Positions 27,704 to 35,434 of a stretch of 64,000 nucleotides of DNA are shown in pieces. Origin of the DNA: Legionella cincinnatiensis (GTDB lineage: Bacteria > Pseudomonadota > Gammaproteobacteria > Legionellales > Legionellaceae); contig NZ_UGNX01000001.1 of NCBI RefSeq assembly GCF_900452415.1, positions 3,720,001-3,784,000 of the forward strand, given 5' to 3'. Position 1 is the first letter of the stretch. Each line of letters opens with the position of its first letter. The notes under the pieces were generated by a model that saw only the letters and a list, made by a program, of their open reading frames with translations, ran no database searches and had not been told where the DNA came from. The position numbers were made by a program, and so were the translations under genes.

Positions 27704-27893
27704 TTTCTCCCTTAGGGGCAGCCATAAATTGGCCTTTTGTTAATTTCTCAATTTCATCACGACGAAAACGCCACGCACCACCAATTTTAAAGCCTGGTAT
27801 TTTACCCTCTGCCGCAAAACGATAGGCTGTTTTCTCATTAATTTTTAAATATTCAGCCAACTCTTTGATTACCAGGATCTCATCGTCTTTCAT
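27690..27893 (-). CDS. Small helix-turn-helix regulator heading the restriction operon
   Basis: This 67-residue protein of the MerR/excisionase-like HTH_17 type contains the family pattern VIKELAEYLKINEKTAYRF, then KIPGFKIGGAWRFRRDEI. The ATG at 27893 was chosen because the domain starts directly after it; an in-frame ATG at 27908 would add five residues. It overlaps hsdM by 14 bp and is the first gene of the eight-gene operon, so it is a good candidate for an operon regulator. An excisionase role is less likely because the integrase is distant. Confidence 0.75.
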   Translation of the reverse strand: MKDDEILVIKELAEYLKINEKTAYRFAAEGKIPGFKIGGAWRFRRDEIEKLTKGQFMAAPKGEIVDE

Positions 27894-28074
27894 GAAAATG
27901 TATTCCATTAAAATGAATTAAATGGAAAATAATGGAAATTATGGGAAAGTTCAAGCACTTTGTAGGTTCTTGACTATTCTAAATTCTAGAATATGGAATA
28001 GATGGAACTACAAAATTAAAATTTCTTGATTGGGTTTTGATTTGATAATAAAACAAGAACGAGCGGCTATGACC

Positions 28075-28653
28075 TTAATAAGTAAGCACTTTTTGGAGGG
28101 ACTTTATTACCTGCATATCATGTGCCTCCATTAGCCTATCAAATGTACTCCAATGCATGCCTTTTGGCTTATCTTCGTGTCCATTGAGTAAACCAGGTTC
28201 CCATCCTAATCGAGCACGAATTTTATCAACATTCTGTATCGCTCTGTCCTCAGGAGTTTGCAGTTGGCTAAAATAAACCAACCTATAACAATGTCGACAA
28301 GCAAAGAGTGTATCGCCTAAATACAACTTCGCCACTCGTCGGGAGCATTTTTTGATGGGACAGATAAACCATGGTCGACCACCCCCATAGTGGCAATCCG
28401 TCCATGTTAGTGCCACGCTATAGCGAAGCTCTTCTCCAAGCCTGTTAAAGTGGTGCAACAACAATTCATCTATTTTGGTAACAATATACACAGAAGCTAT
28501 CTTTGCTTTATCAGCGTTATACCAAATTCGAGTAACACCTTGATCTGACTTGAATAGGTCCTTTCGATATAGCGTTCGTACATCCAGTTGAGGATATTTT
28601 GATGTGGTTCTTATATTTCTTCGCCAGATGCGACCGCTCCCAAAGCCACCCAT
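28075..28653 (-). CDS. MGGFGSGR-type zinc-ribbon protein
   Basis: This 192-residue protein opens with MGGFGSGR and then LDVRTLYRKDL, a pattern I recall from conserved proteins of bacterial mobile elements. Residues 115-145 hold a probable zinc ribbon: CPIKKC followed about 20 residues later by CRHC. The C-terminal part is basic and helical. Zinc ribbon and basic charge suggest nucleic-acid binding; the true role is unknown. It stands between the replication module and the restriction operon, with its own start preceded by GAGGAAT. Confidence 0.6.
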   Translation of the reverse strand: MGGFGSGRIWRRNIRTTSKYPQLDVRTLYRKDLFKSDQGVTRIWYNADKAKIASVYIVTKIDELLLHHFNRLGEELRYSVALTWTDCHYGGGRPWFICPIKKCSRRVAKLYLGDTLFACRHCYRLVYFSQLQTPEDRAIQNVDKIRARLGWEPGLLNGHEDKPKGMHWSTFDRLMEAHDMQVIKSLQKVLTY

Positions 28654-28707
28654 ATTAATTCCTCGCTGATTTAATCGAAATCATTAGTTAAATTGAACCA
28701 AATCACT

Positions 28708-28824
28708 CTAAAATTGCAGTGCTACTGCTACTGCTACTGTTGCTATTTCTGCTACTGTTGCTATTTCTGCTACTGTTGCTATTTCTGCTACTGTTGCTAT
28801 TTCTGCTACTGATATTTCCTGCAT
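28708..28824 (-). repeat. 18-bp minisatellite with an in-frame hexapeptide repeat
   Basis: Four perfect 18-bp units, GCTACTGTTGCTATTTCT, occupy 28733-28804. They are flanked by GCTACT triplets and one decayed unit (28805-28822). On the minus strand the array is open from an ATG at 28824 to a stop at 28708 and encodes MQEISVA, four EIATVA units and VAVALQF (38 residues). The frame is also open upstream into the end of the DUF3987 gene, in a different frame from that gene. It may be a remnant of a longer C-terminal tail or non-coding slippage. Confidence 0.7.
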
Positions 28825-28865
28825 TCTGATACCAATAGCAATAGTAGCAACATTAGCAGGTAGTG

Positions 28866-30965
28866 CTATTGCTGATTAGTTTTATCCAATAGCATAGGAT
28901 TAATTTCAATCCATTTTTTTCTGGATGATTTCACAATTTTTGCGCGATGATATTGCTGCAGTATATTTATAGTTTCAGATAATGCTTGCTCCGTTCTCAT
29001 ACTAGCAGGCCCATGTTGTAAAACGATCTTAGTAGGAATTTTATCAACATTATTTTTCTGGCAATAGGCAATAAGCCACTTTTCTAGTTTGACTAAATTG
29101 GTGAGCTCAGGAGACAAGGATAGCTCGCCGAAAAATCTCTTTGACTCATTTAAATGCCACAATACAAGACAGCTTGCCTTTTCAAATAAATCTATTTGAA
29201 TTTCACTATCAATTTCCTTTTCAAATCCTTGAAACAATGCTGATAGTCTAGCAGCATTATCAGCTATTTTACTCGCCACATCACGTACATCATATAAGTC
29301 TCCTGTTTGATGAAGCTGATTTTCAATCATGTCATGAAATCTAACCCAGGCATCTTTTGCTTCAGGAGAAAATGACATTAATCTTGGTGTTAATTCTGCA
29401 TGACTATCAAATGGAGCCGCTTTATCAAGTATTTGAGTAATACGTTGGTGAAAGTTACCTAAGGCAGGCCATTTTTCAGGTGAGGTAGTGAAAAAACGGG
29501 TTCCTTGAGTTGATTCTGGTTTTGCCAATAAAACACGAGCAAAATAACCTATGCCACGAGCAATGCTACCTAATTTTGCTGTAAATTCCATAAGTGCAGC
29601 TTCTTGTACTTGTATCGACATAGTCAATCGTACAGCTTGCGCAGTAAATGATTCAGAACCTATTCGATCTGTTGGAATATTTTTGCCATCCCATGCCTGA
29701 TTGTAGGTTGCAAAATTTCGCATAGCCGAATCTTTTTGCATCGCATGCGCTCCTAAAACAACACCACCTTCACTAGAAACAACACCTGCAGACGGCCAAA
29801 TAGTTGCTAAATTACGTTTTAAAGCTTCTGGAGTTGCATCACTGTATACTAATCGAGGAACTTTAGGATGTTTAGGTTTAATGTGCTCAAGTTCAAATAA
29901 TGCGCTCTCCATGTTTTCTGTACTTTCAGACTTTTTTGCTAATTTTTTAATTTCAGCTTTTATACCATCAAATTTAGACTGCCATATTGCCATGCTTACT
30001 TCATAAGACTTTATCGATGATTTTGCAGCATCTCTTTGACGCTTTTCATAGTCATAAATTGATTGCATAAAAAATCCATCGCATGTTGATTTCCTCTCTC
30101 CAGAATCGGCTATAGTCATGAAAAATAATCCTGTGGGACCACAAAGTTTTTCATCACGCTTTACATCGATATATGTTTGAATCGCAAGTGAAATAGCAGA
30201 AAGAGCCGATGAAGCGACTAATGCCATCGGTGCTTTTACAAAACGTTGTACCTCTTCCACTGCGGCACGAACAGTATCAGGTAATGCTTCATGTGGATAA
30301 GGCTTTTCTAAAATCAAAGCCGTCAGAGGTATTGGAATGGGCCAGGAAGAATCTTCTTTATCTTTCATTAGTAAGTTTAAAATATCCTGTTTGGAAGCAT
30401 GTGGATTGGCTTTGAACCAATCCACAACATCACCACCATCAGGCAAACTCAACTGATTAACATCTATATATCGAAGAGAGCACCCTATAGATTGTAAAAT
30501 ATTGGTCACTTCTTGTGAGTATTGAAGACCAGACTCATCAAAATCGCGCCATATTACAATGCTGCGTCCACGTAATACATCCCAATTAGCATCAGTTGCG
30601 CTCGTGCTGCTGCCTGATGTGACTGCTATAAAACCAAGCGATGTTAATAAATCTGCTTTTTGCTCACCTTCTACAACCCATACATCGCGTGCTAAGTCAC
30701 TACCAATATTAGATAAAAGATACAACGGCTTACCTGATTCAAATGTTGGTTCGCCAATAATCCAATCATCTTTTTCAGTATTAAAATGAAAAGGGCGAAT
30801 CCATTTTCTTCCATCTGGATGTTTTAACCGGATGCGAAAATAGATCAGATTGTTTTCCTCGTCGTTATATTGATGTAAAGCGGTTGGTTGAAAACCTTCC
30901 GCTAACTCTTTTTTTGCATATTGTTCGATAAGCCATGATACGGCCTTCAATTCATTGTTATTCAT
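28866..30965 (-). CDS. Toprim/DUF3987 replication protein
   Basis: This 699-residue protein has an N-terminal Toprim-like part with VWVVEGEQKADLL (the catalytic Glu strand) and IVIWRDFDESG (the DxD strand). It is followed by a DUF3987 helicase-like domain with TIADSGERKST, a P-loop variant typical of that family. Such proteins pair with small CHC2 zinc-finger primases in phages and satellites to start element replication. It overlaps the upstream CHC2 gene by eight bases. A long helical segment with many Lys/Glu residues (about 300-350) fits the family. Expected role: primase-helicase acting at the element's own origin. Confidence 0.8.
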   Translation of the reverse strand: MNNNELKAVSWLIEQYAKKELAEGFQPTALHQYNDEENNLIYFRIRLKHPDGRKWIRPFHFNTEKDDWIIGEPTFESGKPLYLLSNIGSDLARDVWVVEGEQKADLLTSLGFIAVTSGSSTSATDANWDVLRGRSIVIWRDFDESGLQYSQEVTNILQSIGCSLRYIDVNQLSLPDGGDVVDWFKANPHASKQDILNLLMKDKEDSSWPIPIPLTALILEKPYPHEALPDTVRAAVEEVQRFVKAPMALVASSALSAISLAIQTYIDVKRDEKLCGPTGLFFMTIADSGERKSTCDGFFMQSIYDYEKRQRDAAKSSIKSYEVSMAIWQSKFDGIKAEIKKLAKKSESTENMESALFELEHIKPKHPKVPRLVYSDATPEALKRNLATIWPSAGVVSSEGGVVLGAHAMQKDSAMRNFATYNQAWDGKNIPTDRIGSESFTAQAVRLTMSIQVQEAALMEFTAKLGSIARGIGYFARVLLAKPESTQGTRFFTTSPEKWPALGNFHQRITQILDKAAPFDSHAELTPRLMSFSPEAKDAWVRFHDMIENQLHQTGDLYDVRDVASKIADNAARLSALFQGFEKEIDSEIQIDLFEKASCLVLWHLNESKRFFGELSLSPELTNLVKLEKWLIAYCQKNNVDKIPTKIVLQHGPASMRTEQALSETINILQQYHRAKIVKSSRKKWIEINPMLLDKTNQQ

Positions 30966-31314
30966 TCCATGCCCCCAATTCTGTTACTGCATCAACGAAA
31001 TTAAGGCCATAGCGTAATCTGTGAAAAGCCAAGACATCACAGCCTTTTGCCCCGCATCCAAAGCAACGAAAATAACTATCAACCAAATTAATATTTAAAC
31101 TCGGGCTCTTATCATCATGAAAACAACATTTGACGCTGACCTGCTCTGATTTAATTTTCAAAATTTTAAATTGGTTGCTGTAGTAAGAAATAGGTGTAGG
31201 CAAGCGAGATCGATCGAATTCACGCCTATATTTTTTTCTAGTATAATTAGTGTGCTGATTCTTTGGGAAAGCCCCATTCGCACCAACGAATGGGGGATTT
31301 TTGACATCGTTCAT
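30958..31314 (-). CDS. CHC2 zinc-finger primase fragment protein
   Basis: This 118-residue protein contains only the CHC2 zinc finger of DnaG-type primases: CCFHDDKSPSL, then YFRCFGCGAKGCDVLAF, giving Cys-x2-His and Cys-x2-Cys ligands. In full primases this finger reads the template. Here the catalytic Toprim region is supplied by the next gene, so the two probably act as a split primase. It overlaps that gene by eight bases and the AlpA-like gene by four, showing one operon. Confidence 0.85.
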   Translation of the reverse strand: MNDVKNPPFVGANGAFPKNQHTNYTRKKYRREFDRSRLPTPISYYSNQFKILKIKSEQVSVKCCFHDDKSPSLNINLVDSYFRCFGCGAKGCDVLAFHRLRYGLNFVDAVTELGAWNE

Positions 31315-31511
31315 TTATCCCCCTCCTGCTTATAGCTAGCAAGGAGGGCATGTATATCTTCGGCCCTCCACGCTGTGCATCGAGCACTCAATTTATAGGG
31401 GCGGGGGTATTTACCCGATTTGACGCCAGCCCAAAATGCTGAGCGACTGACGGGAAAAACCGCAAGGATTTTGTCAATTTTGACGTATCCAACTTCTGGG
31501 ATAGTTATCAT
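31311..31511 (-). CDS. AlpA-family regulator
   Basis: This 66-residue winged HTH protein of the AlpA/P4 Vis type reads VGYVKIDKILAVFPVSRSAF, WAGVKSGKYPRPYKLS and AWRAEDIHALL. The ATG at 31511 has GGAGG seven bases upstream and removes a 19-residue extension lacking homology. AlpA proteins regulate integrase or excision genes in satellite elements. It lies just after an unknown gene and the integrase, at the start of the replication module. Confidence 0.85.
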   Translation of the reverse strand: MITIPEVGYVKIDKILAVFPVSRSAFWAGVKSGKYPRPYKLSARCTAWRAEDIHALLASYKQEGDK

Positions 31512-31598
31512 TAAGGGTCCTCCAGGACACAAGTAGTGATTAGGAGGTCCAAGTGTATTGGAGAACAAAAAGGATACGTGAACGTCTATCCTTTGGTA

Positions 31599-32276
31599 TC
31601 AGAAAGAAATTTTTCCGGCTATAAACCAACTTTTTATTGTATGTTCTGATGGTGCGCTATTACCGTATTTTGTGATCAGATCCCCAGATGCCTTTTTATA
31701 ACAGTTTTTTTTATTTTCTCCTTTAGCTCTATAGTCCCTGCATATTTTTTGTGCCTCATCCATAAAGTTCTGTTTATTCTTTTCTTCATTAACTTCGTGT
31801 GTGCGATGCCTGCCAGCAGAGTAAAGAGCATGTACCTCATCTAAAAGAAATAGACGAAAGAAATATTCTTGTATTAGCATAACGGTATCTAGAACCGCAC
31901 TACATTCATTATGAATTGGAGGCCAGGCATTGAGTAACATTCTACATTTATGATCAATAAGAGCAGCAAGATATTCACCTGTTTGCCCACCTGTTACGCG
32001 ATCGCGCTCTTCAATAGCGGCAAATAAAGACAACCAAACTTCATCGCTTTTCACTACCTTGCCATTAGTAATACAAAAATGCCCTGTTGTATCTTTGAAA
32101 CCTTTTCTTTCTAGATAATCTTGAGCATGTTGCATATAAAAGGTTAGTCTTCGCTCGGCAAAACTCTGCTCATTAAGGTCATTATCAATTTTGGCTAGCA
32201 ACTCATAAAATTTGAACAAAGTAACTTCATGTTGTTTGGTTCTACCAATATTACGAAATTTAATTTCTTTTAGCAT
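31599..32276 (-). CDS. Unknown island protein next to the integrase
   Basis: I do not recognise this 225-residue protein. It is soluble and helical with no signal peptide. Residues 60-75 (TTGHFCITNGKVVKSD) and the C-terminal YKKASGDLITKYGNSAPSEH followed by TIKSWFIAGK are notable; the end could be a helix-turn-helix. Its start is two bases after the integrase stop, so the two are cotranscribed. A role in excision or replication control is inferred from position only. Confidence 0.6.
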   Translation of the reverse strand: MLKEIKFRNIGRTKQHEVTLFKFYELLAKIDNDLNEQSFAERRLTFYMQHAQDYLERKGFKDTTGHFCITNGKVVKSDEVWLSLFAAIEERDRVTGGQTGEYLAALIDHKCRMLLNAWPPIHNECSAVLDTVMLIQEYFFRLFLLDEVHALYSAGRHRTHEVNEEKNKQNFMDEAQKICRDYRAKGENKKNCYKKASGDLITKYGNSAPSEHTIKSWFIAGKISF

Positions 32277-32278
32277 AG

Positions 32279-33475
32279 TTATTCACCTTTTAACTTGTCT
32301 AAATAATCCGCCCAGCGCTGCATCATCTTGTGCCTTTCAGGTAAATGCTTTGTACGGTTATAAGCTCGACCATTTGGATCTTTCACAGCATGAGCCAATT
32401 GATGCTCTATAAGGTGGGCTGGTTCACCTAATTCCTCATCAAGAATAGTTCTTGCCATTGCTCTAAAGCCATGCCCGCTCATTTCGTCTTTACCAATGCC
32501 TAAACGACGCATAGCGGCTAGAATTGCGTTATCACTCATTGGGCGATCACTGCTGCGTGCTCCTGGAAAAACATAACGTCCCAAACCTGTTAAAGCATAC
32601 AATTCTTGCAGAATTGCTACGGCTTGCGTAGCGAGCGGAACAATATGAGGTGTATCTGTTTTTGTAACGATATAACGCCATTCAGCGGTTTCGAGGTCGA
32701 TATCTTTCCATTCTGCTTTACGTAATTCTCCTGGCCTGACAAAAACCAAAGGAGCTAAACGTAAAGCACAAATAACTGTTAGCGTTCCTTGATAACCATC
32801 AAGAGCACGCAATAATTCAGCAACTTTTTTAGGTTCAGTGACGGCAGCAAAATGTTCGCCTTTAACAGGTGGTAAAGCTCCTCGCAAATCAGCTGCTGTG
32901 TCACGCAGAGCACGAGATGTGGCAATTGCGTAACGAAATACTTGTCCACAATTGGCTAAGGCGCGATGTGCCGTTTCTAACGCGCCACGTTCTTCAATCC
33001 GGCGGATCACTGCAAGCAAGTCGGGCGGGGTAATATCAGCGATAGGTTTTTCACCAAGCCAAGGAAAAATATCGCGTTCAAAACGACGAATAATGCGCTC
33101 ACCATGTGAGTCAACCCAAGTGGGTGAATATTTCGCGTACCATTCTCGTGCGACAACTTCAAAACTATTAGCTAATCGCTCTTGTTTTGTTGCTTTCTGA
33201 GCTTTGCGCTGCTGGCCTGGATCAACCTTGTCTGCCAGCAATTTACGGGCAGTTTCTCTGCGCTCTCTCGCTTTTTCAAGGCTTACATCAGGATAAGTAC
33301 CTAGCGACAATAACTTTTCTTTTCCATCGAAAGCATAGCGAAACCGCCACCATTTTTTCCCTTTTGGGGTAACAATTAGAAATAAGCCACGCTCATCAAA
33401 AAGTTTATATTGCTTCTCACGAGGCTTGGCATTGCGAATTTGAACGTCTTTTAAGGCCATTTTGGGGTAACTCAT
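32279..33475 (-). CDS. P4-type tyrosine integrase
   Basis: This 398-residue integrase has an N-terminal arm-binding domain (DUF4102; residues 5-90, with ARERRETARKLLADKVDPG) and a C-terminal catalytic domain. The active-site residues are present: Arg248 (VRPGELR), His335 and Arg338 (HGFR), His362, and Tyr372 (GRAYNRT). Its first codons themselves contain a GTTACCCC word, and two more lie just upstream, probably arm sites that allow autoregulation. It points away from ssrA, with the island behind it. It appears intact. Confidence 0.94.
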   Translation of the reverse strand: MSYPKMALKDVQIRNAKPREKQYKLFDERGLFLIVTPKGKKWWRFRYAFDGKEKLLSLGTYPDVSLEKARERRETARKLLADKVDPGQQRKAQKATKQERLANSFEVVAREWYAKYSPTWVDSHGERIIRRFERDIFPWLGEKPIADITPPDLLAVIRRIEERGALETAHRALANCGQVFRYAIATSRALRDTAADLRGALPPVKGEHFAAVTEPKKVAELLRALDGYQGTLTVICALRLAPLVFVRPGELRKAEWKDIDLETAEWRYIVTKTDTPHIVPLATQAVAILQELYALTGLGRYVFPGARSSDRPMSDNAILAAMRRLGIGKDEMSGHGFRAMARTILDEELGEPAHLIEHQLAHAVKDPNGRAYNRTKHLPERHKMMQRWADYLDKLKGE

Positions 33476-33510
33476 TTTGTGCGTTATGGGGTTACCCTAA
33501 AAGTTACCCC
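33464..33510. repeat. GTTACCC repeats at the integrase end of the island
   Basis: GTTACCC at 33491-33497 and GTTACCCC at 33503-33510 lie on the plus strand. An inverted copy at 33464-33471 falls in codons 2-4 of the integrase gene. The direct pair mirrors 17476-17495 at the far end. These are interpreted as integrase arm-binding sites, not as the crossover core. Confidence 0.55.
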
Positions 33511-33540
33511 AGTTGAACGCTGGATGTCGTTGGACGACAT

Positions 33541-34826
33541 GGCTCTACCCCAAAAAAGGGGGCATTTTAATCAAGTTAGTTTAGACTAACTCTTTGATTT
33601 CGCGGTCAAAAGGAAGATTAAAATGCCTAAAAGAGATTGTATCCTAAATTTGCCAGGATATTCTATTAAAAGAGTAAGTGGAGAAAACCCAGTATACATA
33701 GAGGTGAGTTATCGTTGGGTAGTTCGCTGTATTCATTGCGGTAATAAGAAGCTGCGTAAAAAGGACAGTTTTATAAGACGAATCCGTCATGAATCGATTG
33801 GATTGCGTCGGAGTTATTTGTGTATCAAAGCCCATAAGTATTATTGTCCATCTTGTGGACGCTATTTTAATCAGCGATTTCCTGGGATAGGGAAACATCA
33901 AAGAGCGACGGAGAGTTTACGAAAGCAGGTGTTTCACTACCATAGCAAAGGAGTGAGTCAAAAGGATTTGGCGCGAGATTTAAAGCTGGGAAAATCGACT
34001 GTAGAGCGTTGGTATCACTATGGTTATGCACTACGTTATAAAAAGATAGCAACTCGCTCTTGTCCTCGCATCTTAGGATTGGATGAGCATTCATTTAATA
34101 GAAAGGTTGGGTATGCTACAACCTTTTGTGACTTGGCCAAGCACAAAATCTTTGATGTGGTTGAAGGGCGTAGTGCTAAAGACTTAGAGAGCTATCTCAA
34201 GTCCTTAGAGGGTCGGGATAAAGTACTTGTAGTGTGTATTGATTTAAGCAGCAGCTATCGCTTGTTAATTAAGCGTTATTTTCCTAATGCAAAGATAGTT
34301 GCCGATCGTTTCCATGTGATTCGCTTGTTGAATCAGATGAGTCTCCAGACTTATCAACAAATTGACCCTCAAATAAAGTATCAACGTGGTCTATTAGCTG
34401 CATTAAGAACGAATGAAGCCAATTTAACGATAAAACGATTAAATAAAAGAGCCAGCTATTTACAGCACCAACCAGCAATTGCGGCTATCTATCACTTTAA
34501 GCAACGTCTCCATCGACTCCTGATGAAAAAGCATCGGACAGCAAAACAGTGTCGGCGTTTACTGCCTTTGTTTCTTAAATACGTAACGCTTTTAAAAGAA
34601 AGTCCTTTTGAGTCACTAAAAACTCTAGGTAAAACATTATATCAATGGCGGGAAGAAGTGGTTAGAATGTGGCGGTTTACTAAAAACAACGGCATTACGG
34701 AGGGATTTCATCGCAAGATGAAGCTAATTCAACGACGTGCTTATGGATTTAGAAATTTTGAAAATTATAGGTTAAGGGTTAAAGTTTTGTGTTCTTGATT
34801 AATGCCCCCGGAAATGGGGATGAGCC
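33541..34826 (+). mobile_element. ISL3-family insertion sequence with target duplication
   Basis: The element is 1286 bp. Ends are imperfect inverted repeats: the left begins GGCTCTACCCC and the right (inverted) GGCTCATCCCC, both continuing to GGGGGCATT and AATCAAG. The 8-bp word GACGACAT directly flanks it at 33533-33540 and 34827-34834, the duplication size typical of ISL3. It has one intact transposase gene. The perfect duplication and open frame suggest recent insertion. Confidence 0.95.
33623..34798 (+). CDS. ISL3-family transposase
   Basis: This 391-residue transposase has an N-terminal zinc ribbon (CIHCGNKK, then YYCPSCGRYF) and an HTH around KGVSQKDLARDLKLGKSTVERW. The DDE catalytic core includes LGLDEHSF, VCIDLSSSYR, VADRFHVI and the terminal NGITEGFHRKMKLIQRRA block of ISL3 enzymes. 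It is complete, and its stop falls inside the right inverted repeat. It mobilises the surrounding element by a DDE mechanism. Confidence 0.96.
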   Translation: MPKRDCILNLPGYSIKRVSGENPVYIEVSYRWVVRCIHCGNKKLRKKDSFIRRIRHESIGLRRSYLCIKAHKYYCPSCGRYFNQRFPGIGKHQRATESLRKQVFHYHSKGVSQKDLARDLKLGKSTVERWYHYGYALRYKKIATRSCPRILGLDEHSFNRKVGYATTFCDLAKHKIFDVVEGRSAKDLESYLKSLEGRDKVLVVCIDLSSSYRLLIKRYFPNAKIVADRFHVIRLLNQMSLQTYQQIDPQIKYQRGLLAALRTNEANLTIKRLNKRASYLQHQPAIAAIYHFKQRLHRLLMKKHRTAKQCRRLLPLFLKYVTLLKESPFESLKTLGKTLYQWREEVVRMWRFTKNNGITEGFHRKMKLIQRRAYGFRNFENYRLRVKVLCS

Positions 34827-34918
34827 GACGACATTATGTCCAAATGGACGTAAAGATCAATAGGAATATGGATTTTATGAGGAGTTAGAATGTTATTAGA
34901 CGGTAAAAAACGATTAAT

Positions 34919-35324
34919 TGGTGGAGGCGGCGGGAATCGAACCCGCGTCCGCAAATCCTCTGCCTTCAGCTCTACATGCGTAGCCTTGTCTTTTGAATTT
35001 AACTGTGGATTCTCCGACGGGCAGGATGATACACAGCGACTCCCTAAGTTTCGCATCTTAACCCGGGATAGATTAGGACACTAGCTTATCTCTTATGACC
35101 GTTGATTCGATACCGATAAGCGGGCTCGGTCGAACGGGATACTGGGTTTATTGGCCAGTACACAGTGATGGTTTAACTAAAGTGCTTATTAGGCAGCAAT
35201 AGCTTCCCCACCAGCAAAGTTTTCATCGTTTGCATTTATATTTAGTTGAGTCTGATTTACGAGAGTCCTCATTCTCGGCATGCACCTCTGGTTTTGCAAC
35301 CCACGTCGAAGCCAGGTCGCCCCC
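34919..35324 (-). ncRNA. ssrA: tmRNA
   Basis: The 406-nt gene starts GGGGGCGACCTGGCTTCGAC at 35324 and ends with a T-arm, acceptor stem and encoded CCA at 34919 (GGTTCGATTCCCGCC then GCCTCCACCA). The tag frame (35233-35189) encodes ANDENFAGGEAIAA and stops at TAA TAA. It rescues stalled ribosomes with SmpB. A T6 run lies just past the 3' end. The 3' end faces the genomic island and is a frequent integration site for tyrosine integrases; it is intact here. Confidence 0.97.
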
Positions 35325-35434
35325 TTACATTAAAGTATACCATAAAATGTTAAAAAATAAGCCGTCTTCTATCAAATTTCGTCGCTTTCAAAAGCACTTT
35401 CCGGGTTATTCTTTTTTCTTACCCGGAATTTAAT

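Larger units (their letters stand above)
17476..33510. mobile_element. Integrated element with Type I restriction cargo, next to ssrA
   Basis: All genes here run on the minus strand. Next to ssrA is a P4-type integrase, followed by an AlpA regulator, a primase/helicase-type replication module and an MGGFGSGR-type protein; the restriction-toxin-NTPase operon forms the distal end. Similar GTTACCC blocks flank both ends in direct orientation. There are no capsid, portal or conjugation genes, so a satellite or integrative mobilisable element is more likely than a prophage. The exact att core could not be established; the ssrA 3' end at 34919 is the likely target. Confidence 0.7.

Noticed and set aside
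28733..28804. CRISPR array at the 18-bp repeats
   Set aside because: Units abut with no spacers, and no cas genes occur in the window.
17408..34933. GGCGGCGG shared between 17408-17415 and the ssrA 3' end (34926-34933) as an att core
   Set aside because: Only eight low-complexity bases match and the flanks disagree; real cores beside ssrA are usually longer, so it was not called.
34799..35433. Short open frames over the tmRNA gene
   Set aside because: They overlap a fully recognisable ssrA with its tag frame and CCA end.
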